From assembly GCA_903934745.1 (NCBI GenBank), contig CAIZOZ010000458.1, forward strand, positions 1 to 14,452: 14,452 nt of DNA. The letters are read 5' to 3'. This DNA comes from an uncultured cyanobacterium. Its GTDB lineage: Bacteria > Cyanobacteriota > Cyanobacteriia > PCC-6307 > Cyanobiaceae. Of this stretch, positions 1-6,735 are shown one piece after another (the first letter of the stretch is position 1; each line of letters begins with the position of its first letter). The notes beneath the pieces are model-generated. The model saw only the letters and a list, made by a program, of their open reading frames with translations. It did not search any database and was not told the DNA's origin. The position numbers were made by a program, and so were the translations under genes.

Positions 1-1
1 C

Positions 2-919
2 GGCCTGCAAGGGCGTCAGTTAGACCTCGCCCTACCGGCGGGTCGGTCGCTCTCGCGGGGACGCCTCGATCTGGCCCTGTGCGAGGCCGCCGTGGCTGCC
101 GGCGCCGTGTTGCGTTCGCCCTGCGAGGCCACCGTGGCGAGCTCCCATCCCGGTGGCAGGGAGGTGCTGCTGCGTTCCGGCGCCGATGTCCAGACCACCA
201 GCGCCCGGGTCGTGCTGGTGGCCACGGGTCTGGGCAGCCCCGGCCTCGGCCCGGACCTGCCGATCGAAACGCGGATCAGCCCCTGGGCCAGGATCGGCGC
301 CGGCTGCGAGCTGGATGCCGGGGTGAGCGGCTACGGCAGGGGCACGATCCACATGGCGATCGGCCGCTACGGCTACGTGGGACTGGTGCGCAACGAGGCG
401 GGCGCTCTCAACCTGGCGGCAGCCTTCGATCGGCCCCACCTGATCGCTGCTGGAGGTCCGGCCAGCTGCGCCGCCGCAGTGCTGGCCGAGGCCGGCTTTG
501 ATCCCCTGCCCGAAGCCGCCGCCGCCACCTGGCGGGCCACGCCAGCCCTCACCCGTCGGTGCAAGCCCCTGGCGGCCGAACGGGTGCTGCTGCTGGGGGA
601 TGCCGCCGGCTATGTGGAGCCGTTCACCGGCGAAGGCATGGGCTGGGCCCTGGTGGGGGCTCTGGCGGTCGTACCGCTGGTGCTGCAGGGACAACGGGAA
701 TGGCAACGAAGCATGGAGCGGGAATGGAGCCGCCGCCATGCTCGACTGATCGGATCGCGGCAGCGGTTCTGCCATGGCCTGGCCTTCACCCTGAGGCGCC
801 CCGGTCTGAGCCGCGGGCTGCTGGCGGCGGCCGGGCGTTGGCCGGCCCTGACCGCGCCCCTGCTCCAGCATCTTGATGGTGCCTCTTGCCAACGGATCAC
901 CCCAGAGCCATGTCCCTGA
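2..919 (+). CDS. FAD-dependent oxidoreductase (geranylgeranyl-reductase/halogenase-like fold), 5' partial
   Basis: The frame is open to the left edge of the window, so the N-terminus with the Rossmann GxGxxG motif is missing; 305 residues are visible. The visible part has an SRGRLDLALCEAA segment, which fits the R-x-x-L-D-x-x-L element of group A flavoprotein monooxygenases and reductases. A VVLVATG strand follows, and then the FAD-binding GD motif GDAAGYVEPFTGEGM around base 598-640. The gene overlaps the next gene by 10 bases (ATG at 910, TGA ending at 919), so the two are probably co-translated. Flavoproteins of this type often sit beside bacterial type III polyketide synthases, where they oxidise or hydroxylate the phenolic or alkylresorcinol product. 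That role is inferred from context; the substrate cannot be read from the sequence. A GTG at 92 is an internal codon, not a convincing start. Confidence 0.85.
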   Translation, partial: GLQGRQLDLALPAGRSLSRGRLDLALCEAAVAAGAVLRSPCEATVASSHPGGREVLLRSGADVQTTSARVVLVATGLGSPGLGPDLPIETRISPWARIGAGCELDAGVSGYGRGTIHMAIGRYGYVGLVRNEAGALNLAAAFDRPHLIAAGGPASCAAAVLAEAGFDPLPEAAAATWRATPALTRRCKPLAAERVLLLGDAAGYVEPFTGEGMGWALVGALAVVPLVLQGQREWQRSMEREWSRRHARLIGSRQRFCHGLAFTLRRPGLSRGLLAAAGRWPALTAPLLQHLDGASCQRITPEPCP

Positions 920-2028
920 CGATTCACGGTCTGGGCACGGCCCTGCCCCCCCATCGCCTGAGCCAGGGCGATGCCGCCACGGTCGCGGCCCGGGTGGCTC
1001 TGCCGGAGCCGCTGCCTTCCCCGTCCAAGCGCCGGCTGCTCGAGACCCTCCATCGCCGCTCCGGGGTCGCGATGCGCCACATCGTCCTGGAGGACCTCAT
1101 GGCCACGAACGTCGGCCAGGAGCAGAGTTTCTTCGGCACCACCAGCCCCGGCACCGGGGCGCGGATGCGTCGCTATAGCCAGGAAGCACCACCCCTTGCC
1201 CTGCGGGCCGTGCGGGCCGCCCTGGAGCAGGCGCAGGTCGCGCCCGAACGCATCACCCACCTGGTCACGGTCTCCTGCACCGGCTTCCAGGCGCCCGGCG
1301 TCGATCTGGCCCTGATGGCTGCCCTGCCGCTGAGCGCCAGCGTGGCCCGCACCCATGTGGGGTTCATGGGCTGTCACGGCGCCCTCAACGGTCTGCGGGT
1401 GGCGGCCGGCTTCACCGGCGCCGATCCTGAGGCCTGTGTGTTGCTCTGCGCCGTCGAGCTCTGCAGCTTGCACATGCAGTACGGCTGGGACGGAGAAAGG
1501 ATCGTGGCCAATGCCCTGTTCGCCGACGGTGCCGCCGCCCTGGTGGCCTCCGGGGAGCTGCCGTCGGCTTCGCTGTCGACGGCTTCGGTGCCGTTAGCTC
1601 CGGGGCTGCGGCGACTGATCGCCAGCGGCTCCCTGCTGGTGCCTGCCAGCGCCGAAGCCATGTCGTGGGTGATCGAGGATCACGGCTTCGTCATGGGCCT
1701 AACTCCCCAGGTCCCCGATCTGATCGCGGCGCATCTGAGGCCCTGGCTGGAAAAGTGGTTGGCAGAGCATCAGCTGACGCTCGCAGCCATCGGCTCCTGG
1801 GCCGTGCATCCCGGTGGCCCCCGCATCCTCTCGGCGGTGACAGAAGCCCTGGGGCTCGATCCTGCCTTGATCGAGCCCTCCCGATCGGTGCTGAGGGACT
1901 GCGGCAACATGTCGTCGCCGACCTTGCTGTTCATCCTCGAGCGACTGCGGCGCAGTGGCGAACCCGGCCCCTGCCTGGCGATGGCTTTCGGTCCGGGTCT
2001 CTGCGTCGAGGTGGCCCTGCTGGAGTGA
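910..2028 (+). CDS. Type III polyketide synthase (chalcone/stilbene synthase family)
   Basis: This is a complete 372-residue enzyme, close to the usual family length. The catalytic triad is visible: Cys155 in GFMGCHGALNGLR, His300 in WAVHPGGPRIL and Asn333 in GNMSSPT. It lines up with C164-H303-N336 of plant chalcone synthase. The VSCTGFQAPG segment is also typical. The family condenses an acyl-CoA or acyl-ACP starter with malonyl-CoA units to give pyrones, resorcinols or related phenols. ATG at 910 is preferred because it begins the conserved MSLTIHGLG strand and overlaps the oxidoreductase stop; a TTG at 886 would only add eight residues. Some Cyanobium strains make hierridin-type alkylphenols from a type III PKS with tailoring enzymes. 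The pair here could belong to such a pathway, but the product is unknown. Confidence 0.95.
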   Translation: MSLTIHGLGTALPPHRLSQGDAATVAARVALPEPLPSPSKRRLLETLHRRSGVAMRHIVLEDLMATNVGQEQSFFGTTSPGTGARMRRYSQEAPPLALRAVRAALEQAQVAPERITHLVTVSCTGFQAPGVDLALMAALPLSASVARTHVGFMGCHGALNGLRVAAGFTGADPEACVLLCAVELCSLHMQYGWDGERIVANALFADGAAALVASGELPSASLSTASVPLAPGLRRLIASGSLLVPASAEAMSWVIEDHGFVMGLTPQVPDLIAAHLRPWLEKWLAEHQLTLAAIGSWAVHPGGPRILSAVTEALGLDPALIEPSRSVLRDCGNMSSPTLLFILERLRRSGEPGPCLAMAFGPGLCVEVALLE

Positions 2029-2158
2029 ACAGCGGCAACGCTGGGGCAGCGCCTGCCATGTCACTCACCTGGTTCTGATTTCTGTTCAATGGGGCACTAC
2101 AGCCGATCAGCACCGCTGCAGCGAGGCCGGCCAGCTGGTCCTGGCGTTCCGTGCTCAT
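1931..2158 (-). CDS. Small ORF coupled to the RND pump gene (hypothetical, doubtful)
   Basis: An ATG on the minus strand (2158-2156) overlaps the stop of the RND pump gene as ATGA, the usual arrangement for translational coupling. The ORF would encode 75 residues. Its first part reads MSTERQDQLAGLAAAVLIGC and contains a short hydrophobic stretch ending in LIGC, which resembles a lipobox, but the N-terminus is acidic rather than basic. The last third is Arg/Pro-rich and runs antisense to the end of the polyketide synthase gene, so that part looks like shadow sequence. It could be a real one-helix peptide, the remnant of a longer downstream gene cut off here, or chance. I do not recognise a family. 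Confidence 0.25.
   Translation of the reverse strand: MSTERQDQLAGLAAAVLIGCSAPLNRNQNQVSDMAGAAPALPLFTPAGPPRRRDPDRKPSPGRGRVRHCAAVARG
2030..2057. terminator. Two tandem hairpins after the polyketide synthase gene (possible terminator)
   Basis: CAGCG (2030-2034) pairs with CGCTG (2039-2043) around a GCAA tetraloop. Directly after it, GGCAG (2045-2049) pairs with CTGCC (2053-2057) around CGC. The pair lies two bases after the stop codon, between convergent genes. There is no T-run, so it is not a canonical intrinsic terminator; mRNA 3'-end protection is an alternative. The rest of 2029-2154 contains only the tail of the small minus-strand ORF described separately. Confidence 0.35.
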
Positions 2159-5100
2159 GCCTCTGCGATGGCCCTCGGCAGCAACCAGCGGCCGAAACGG
2201 CTGTAGAGAGCAGGCAACACCACCAGGGTCAGCACGGTGGAGGTGATCAGACCGCCCAGCACCACGATCGCCAGGGGCTGCAAGATCTCGTTTCCGGCTC
2301 CGAAGGCCAAAGCCAGGGGCAGCATGCCCAAAGCGGAGGTGAGAGCCGTCATCAAGATGGCATTGAGCCGCTCCAGGCTGCCGCCACGGATCACCTCCTG
2401 TAGGTCCTGGCCGGCGGCATGGCGGCGGTTGTAGTTGTCCACCAGCAACAGCCCATTGCGCACCGCCACCCCGAACAGGGTGATGAAGCCGATCAGGGAG
2501 GCCACCGACAGCACGCCGCCACTGAGCAGCACGGCCGCCAGGCCGCCCACCAGCGCCAGGGGCAGATTGATCAGGATCGCCACGGTGGCCGGCCAGGATT
2601 TGACGGCGATCCACATCAACAGGCCGATCACAACAGCAGCGATCACGCTGTAGAGAACGAGGCTGAAGGTGGCCCGCTCTTCGGACTCAAACTGACCGCC
2701 ATAGCGGATGGAATAGCCACTGGGGAGCTTGATTACGCCCTCCACCTTGCGCTGGATGTCGCCCACCACGCCGCCGAGATCACGGCCGCTCACGTTGGCC
2801 GACACGACGATCAGGCGAGAGACATCTTCCCGGTTCACCACGTTGGCGCCCTTGCCGTCGTCCACCTCGGCGACATCACCCAGGGGAACGATGGCGCCGT
2901 CTGACGTCGCGATCGGCAGGGTCCGGATCGCATCGAGGTTGCTGCGGGCCTCGTCCTCGATTCCGACCCAGACATCGGTGCGGTGCTGCCCGTCGACGAT
3001 CTGGCTCACCACCTTGCCGTTGAGGGCGAGTTCCACCTGATCCGCCAGCGCCTGCATCGACAGCCCCTGCGCCGCTGCTGCCTGGCGGTTGAACACCACC
3101 TGCACCTGGCGGATCGGCAGTTGGGGCTCCAGCTGCAGATCCACAACACCCGTGATCGGCTCGATGGCAGCGTGCACCTGCTCGCCGAGGCGGCGCAGCT
3201 CGCCCAGATCCGGGCCGTAGATCTTGATCGCAATGGCGCTGCGCACACCGGAGAGCACCTCATCCATGCGATGGGAAATGAAGCCACCGATGTTGGGGGC
3301 CACCCCCGGCAGGCGCAGGAAGGCCTGGCGTAGGGCAGCGATCGCCGCCGGCCGGTCGGCCATGGCGGCCTCGCTGAGCTCCACATCGACGTGGGCCATG
3401 TTCACGCCGGCGCCATCGGCATCGCCGGGGGCCCGGCCCGCCCGGACCTGCACCCAGTCGATCCAGGGGCTGCCGGCCAGCGAGCGGCTCAGCGCCATGC
3501 CGGCCCGGCTCGTCATTTCCAGGGCAACGCCTGGGTAGAGCACCATCGAATTGACCAGCGAACGCTCGCGGAACTCCGGCAGAAAAACCCGCCCCAGAGT
3601 CGGAAGGATCAGCGTGGTGGCGATCAGCAGCGCCAGCGCCAGGGCCAGAACACGCCGCGGCGTCGTCAACGCTGCATCAAGCACGGGGCGGTAGAGCCGT
3701 TCGGCCTGTGCAGCGATCCAGGTGTTCTCGGCCGGCAGACGCACCGGCGCCAGCAGGATCGCGCAGAGGGCTGGTGAAAGCGTCACCGCCACCAGGGTGG
3801 AGGCGGCGATCGAGAGCAGGTAGGCCAGGCCCATCGGCTGGAAGATCCGCCCCTCCACGCCACGGAGCGCAAAGATCGGTGCAAAGATCACCAGGATGAT
3901 CAGGGTGGAGAGGATCACCGGCTGGCGCACCTCCACCGAGGTGTCAAACACCACCTGCAGGGGCGCCTTGGGTGTGCTGCTGGTCTGGTTGCTGCGCAGG
4001 CCGCGGTAGCAGTTCTCCATGTCGACGATCGAGTCGTCGACCACCGAGCCGATGGCGACCACCAGGCCGCCGAGGGTCATGGTGTTGATGCCCAGGCCCA
4101 GGCTCTTCATCACCATCAGGCCGATCAGCAGCGACAGCGGAATGGCGCTGAGGCTGATCACGGCGGCGCGCCAGTTCATCAGGAACAGCACGATCACCAC
4201 CGACACGATCACCACCCCCTCCAGTAACGAGGAGCTGACGTTGGCAATCGCGGTGTCGATGAAGTTGGCCTGGCGGAAGCTGTGCTTCACCACCACATCA
4301 GCGGGCAGGGTGCGGCTGATGGCCGCGATGCGCTCCTCGACAGCCCGGGTCACCGATGGGGTATCCACATCGGGCTGCTTGTTGATCATCAGCACCACCG
4401 CCGGCTTGCCATTGAAGCTGGCGTCGCCGCGGCGCAGGGCTCCGCCGGGGCGGATGGTGGCCAGCTCCGCGAGCCTGAGGGGCTGCCGATCGCCGTTGTT
4501 GACGATCGCTTCAGCCAGATCGTCGCCGTTGCGCGCGTTGCCATCGACGCGGATCAGCGTCTCCTGGCCGCCAGCGATCAGGAAACCGCCTGGCGCCGTG
4601 GCGCTGGTTTCGGCGGCGGCAGCGGCCACGGCCTGCAGCGAAACCTTGCGGCGACGCAACGCCTCAGGGTCCACCCAGATCTGCTGTTGCAGCTCATCAC
4701 CGCCGTAGAGGGTGACCTGAGCCACGCCTGGGATCTCGAGGAGCTGGTTGTTGTAGCTGGACTGCACCAGCCGCCGCAGCTCCAGTTCAGTGGTGGGACC
4801 GGGCCCCTTCAGGGTGAAGGCGACCTGCAAAATCGTGCCCAGCGGTGACATCAGCGGCGAGATCTCCGGCGCGCTGGCGTTGGCTGGTAGCTCCGTGCGG
4901 ATCGGCTGCAACCGTTCGGCCACGGCCTGGCGGGCCTTCTCGATGTCGGCGTTCTGATCGAACACCACCTGCACCATCGAGAGGCCCACCTTGGAGGAGG
5001 AGCGCACCGTGTCCACGCCGGGCAGACCATTCACCGCCGCTTCGATCGGCAGGGTGATGCGTGCTTCCACCTCTTCCGGTGACAGTCCATCCGCCGTGGT

Positions 5101-5262
5101 CTGCACATCCACCTGGGGCGGTGCGAATGGCGGGAACACATCCAGCGGCATCTGCCGGATCGCCACCAGTCCCCAGAGGCTGATCACAAGGGCCGCCGCC
5201 ACGATCAGCCAGCGCCTGGCGATCGAGAAGCGCAGCGTGGCATTGAGGGCGCGACCGAGCAT
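2155..5262 (-). CDS. Heavy-metal-efflux-type RND transporter permease (CusA/CzcA/NrsA-like)
   Basis: This is a full-length RND inner-membrane pump of 1035 residues (CusA is about the same size). The N-terminal helix is followed by MPLDVFPPFAPPQVDVQT and an EEVEARITLPIE segment, both typical of the heavy-metal-efflux branch. Membrane blocks follow at about residues 335-550 and 860-1030. The proton-relay helix TM4 reads GLVVAIGSVVDDSIVDMEN, with D409, D410 and E416. The position of the first Asp in the CzcA-type DFG-x3-DG motif is Ala403 here. That places the protein with the AIG/VDD variants, nearer to the CusA-like branch than to CzcA. Such pumps expel metal ions from periplasm or cytoplasm through an outer-membrane channel. 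The adaptor-like gene lies 69 bases upstream on the same strand. The metal is not readable from sequence; Ni, Co, Cu and Zn are all possible. No outer-membrane factor gene is in the window. Confidence 0.9.
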   Translation of the reverse strand: MLGRALNATLRFSIARRWLIVAAALVISLWGLVAIRQMPLDVFPPFAPPQVDVQTTADGLSPEEVEARITLPIEAAVNGLPGVDTVRSSSKVGLSMVQVVFDQNADIEKARQAVAERLQPIRTELPANASAPEISPLMSPLGTILQVAFTLKGPGPTTELELRRLVQSSYNNQLLEIPGVAQVTLYGGDELQQQIWVDPEALRRRKVSLQAVAAAAAETSATAPGGFLIAGGQETLIRVDGNARNGDDLAEAIVNNGDRQPLRLAELATIRPGGALRRGDASFNGKPAVVLMINKQPDVDTPSVTRAVEERIAAISRTLPADVVVKHSFRQANFIDTAIANVSSSLLEGVVIVSVVIVLFLMNWRAAVISLSAIPLSLLIGLMVMKSLGLGINTMTLGGLVVAIGSVVDDSIVDMENCYRGLRSNQTSSTPKAPLQVVFDTSVEVRQPVILSTLIILVIFAPIFALRGVEGRIFQPMGLAYLLSIAASTLVAVTLSPALCAILLAPVRLPAENTWIAAQAERLYRPVLDAALTTPRRVLALALALLIATTLILPTLGRVFLPEFRERSLVNSMVLYPGVALEMTSRAGMALSRSLAGSPWIDWVQVRAGRAPGDADGAGVNMAHVDVELSEAAMADRPAAIAALRQAFLRLPGVAPNIGGFISHRMDEVLSGVRSAIAIKIYGPDLGELRRLGEQVHAAIEPITGVVDLQLEPQLPIRQVQVVFNRQAAAAQGLSMQALADQVELALNGKVVSQIVDGQHRTDVWVGIEDEARSNLDAIRTLPIATSDGAIVPLGDVAEVDDGKGANVVNREDVSRLIVVSANVSGRDLGGVVGDIQRKVEGVIKLPSGYSIRYGGQFESEERATFSLVLYSVIAAVVIGLLMWIAVKSWPATVAILINLPLALVGGLAAVLLSGGVLSVASLIGFITLFGVAVRNGLLLVDNYNRRHAAGQDLQEVIRGGSLERLNAILMTALTSALGMLPLALAFGAGNEILQPLAIVVLGGLITSTVLTLVVLPALYSRFGRWLLPRAIAEA

Positions 5263-5331
5263 GGGTGGATCGGGGAGAGCGGGGGCGATGGTTGGGCGTT
5301 CAAGCGAGGGCGCCGAGACCGGCGCGGTCGC

Positions 5332-5919
5332 CTACTTCGACCGACGTCCCAGGCGCGTGACGGCAACTCCACCCAGGGCCAGAACCCCCACCGCAGCGGC
5401 TCCAATTCCGAAGGGATTGAGCTGCGGCTCGGGGGACGCTGCCGCAGTGGTCGCTGGAGTGCTCTCCGCTGAGGGAGCGGCAGAAGGATTGACCGGCTGA
5501 GCGGTCTCGCTTTGCTGGCTCTTCTTCGACTCGGCGTAGAGCGACAGGGCCCCCTGCACCACCACGTCTTCCGTGGCGTCCACGCCACTGGCGATCGTCA
5601 CCCGATCGCCGCTGGTTGCTCCGGTCTCGACGAACACCGGGTCATAGGTGCTGCCGCTGTTCACAAACACCAGCGACTTGCCCTCCGCATCCACCACGGC
5701 TGCGGTCGGCACCGTGAGGCCAGCGGGCCCCTGCTGCGGCTTCGCGGTCATCACCCCCAGCAGGGCATCGGTGTCGGGATTGGCCTTCACCTGGCGCACA
5801 TCCCCCTGCTGCTGGAACTCATCGCCATGGCCCACGTGGGCACTGGCAGGCGGTAGCGCGCCCAGCAGGGCGGCGGAAGCCAGGGCGAGGCTGGCACTGA
5901 GCTTGAGAAGTCGCGACAT
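5332..5919 (-). CDS. Short periplasmic RND adaptor-like protein with C-terminal membrane anchor
   Basis: This 195-residue protein starts with a clear signal peptide, cleaved after about residue 27 (PASA/HVGH). The mature N-terminus is HVGHGDEF, with His28 and His31 plus acidic residues that could bind metal. Residues 67-130 (beginning LTVPTAAVVDAEGKSLVFV) match the C-terminal beta-barrel and membrane-proximal part of CusB/CzcB-type membrane fusion proteins. A Ser/Pro/Ala/Thr-rich linker follows (about 135-165), then one predicted membrane helix at about 168-189 and an RLGRRSK tail. The lipoyl domain and alpha-helical hairpin of normal adaptors (350-500 residues) are absent. The gene is first in the minus-strand pump operon, which supports a role with the RND protein. 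A metal chaperone or a truncated adaptor are both possible. The start is the only ATG that includes the signal peptide. Confidence 0.75.
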   Translation of the reverse strand: MSRLLKLSASLALASAALLGALPPASAHVGHGDEFQQQGDVRQVKANPDTDALLGVMTAKPQQGPAGLTVPTAAVVDAEGKSLVFVNSGSTYDPVFVETGATSGDRVTIASGVDATEDVVVQGALSLYAESKKSQQSETAQPVNPSAAPSAESTPATTAAASPEPQLNPFGIGAAAVGVLALGGVAVTRLGRRSK

Positions 5920-5965
5920 GGATGCTGAGCGGATGCAACGTTCGCGGAGGATGGCGCAGTCGCGA

Positions 5966-5981
5966 TGAAAAACAGGTGAAA
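5966..5981. promoter_or_regulatory. Direct repeat in the pump/regulator divergent gap (possible response-regulator box)
   Basis: TGAAA occurs at 5966-5970 and again at 5977-5981, an 11-base period typical of tandem sites for OmpR-family regulators. The same place also carries an inverted repeat, GCGAT (5962-5966) and ATCGC (5981-5985). It sits in the 105-base gap between the divergent adaptor and response-regulator genes and is the natural place for the regulator to act on both. The function is inferred from position and spacing only. I could not define convincing -35/-10 boxes here. Confidence 0.35.
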
Positions 5982-6024
5982 TCGCCTGTGCCCACTAGCA
6001 TCCGCCGGTTCAAGCCCACCCCTG

Positions 6025-6735
6025 ATGCCGCTGCGGATTCTGCTGGTGGACGACGAGCAGGAACTGGCCGGCGCCGTGCAGAGCGTGCTGCAGCGCCAGG
6101 GCCATGTGGTGGATGTAAGCGCCGATGGACTGCAGGGCTGGATGCTGCTCAGTGGCGAGCTGGCCCGCTATGAGCTGGCGATTGTGGACTGGATGCTGCC
6201 GGGCCTGAGCGGCCCTGAGCTCTGCCGCCGGGCCCGCACAGCCGGCCTTGAGCTACCGCTGCTGCTGCTCACCGCCCGCGCCGAGACGGCCGATCGGGTC
6301 GAGGGGCTCGATGCCGGCGCCGATGACTACCTGAGCAAGCCCTTCGCGATGGAGGAGCTGCTGGCCCGGGTGCGGGCGCTGCAGCGCCGCCAGCCCAGCT
6401 ATCGCGAACCCGTGCTGGCAGTGGGTCCCTATCGCTTCGATCCCCAAACCGGCCTGCTGGAGGTCAGCACAGCCGGTGGTCTCGTGGCGATCCCGCTGGC
6501 AGGCAAGGAGCAGCAGTTGATCACCTATTTCCTTGAGCATCCTGAGCAGATCATTCCCGGTTCCCAGCTGCGCCACCAGCTCTGGAATCTGCAGCAGGAA
6601 CCGGTGAGCAATGTGGTGGCGGCCCAGGTGCGGCTGCTGCGGCGAAAACTGGCGGCCCACGGCCTGCCTTCCCCGATCGAAACGGTGCCGAGCCGCGGCT
6701 ATCGCTTCCTGGCCCGGCTCCCTGGCGAGCCATGA
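6025..6735 (+). CDS. rppA: OmpR-family response regulator, RppA/NrsR-like
   Basis: This 236-residue regulator has a receiver domain (about 1-120) and a winged-helix DNA-binding domain (about 135-233). The acidic pocket is D9/D10, the phosphoacceptor is D55 in AIVDWMLPG, and T83 and K105 complete the conserved set. The AIVDWMLPGLSGPELCRR segment resembles cyanobacterial RppA (NrsR), which has an unusual Trp after the Asp. In Synechocystis, NrsRS lies divergent from the nickel-efflux nrsBACD operon, which includes RND-type genes; the layout here is the same. The likely targets are therefore the divergent adaptor and pump genes, and perhaps its own operon. The gene overlaps the kinase gene by four bases (ATGA). 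The metal sensed is not established, and a redox or copper signal is possible. Confidence 0.9.
   Translation: MPLRILLVDDEQELAGAVQSVLQRQGHVVDVSADGLQGWMLLSGELARYELAIVDWMLPGLSGPELCRRARTAGLELPLLLLTARAETADRVEGLDAGADDYLSKPFAMEELLARVRALQRRQPSYREPVLAVGPYRFDPQTGLLEVSTAGGLVAIPLAGKEQQLITYFLEHPEQIIPGSQLRHQLWNLQQEPVSNVVAAQVRLLRRKLAAHGLPSPIETVPSRGYRFLARLPGEP

Noticed and set aside
32..1473. Two long minus-strand ORFs (32-892 and 610-1473)
   Set aside because: They lie antisense to the oxidoreductase and polyketide synthase, with Gln/Gly/Arg/His-rich, low-complexity translations typical of GC-rich shadow frames.
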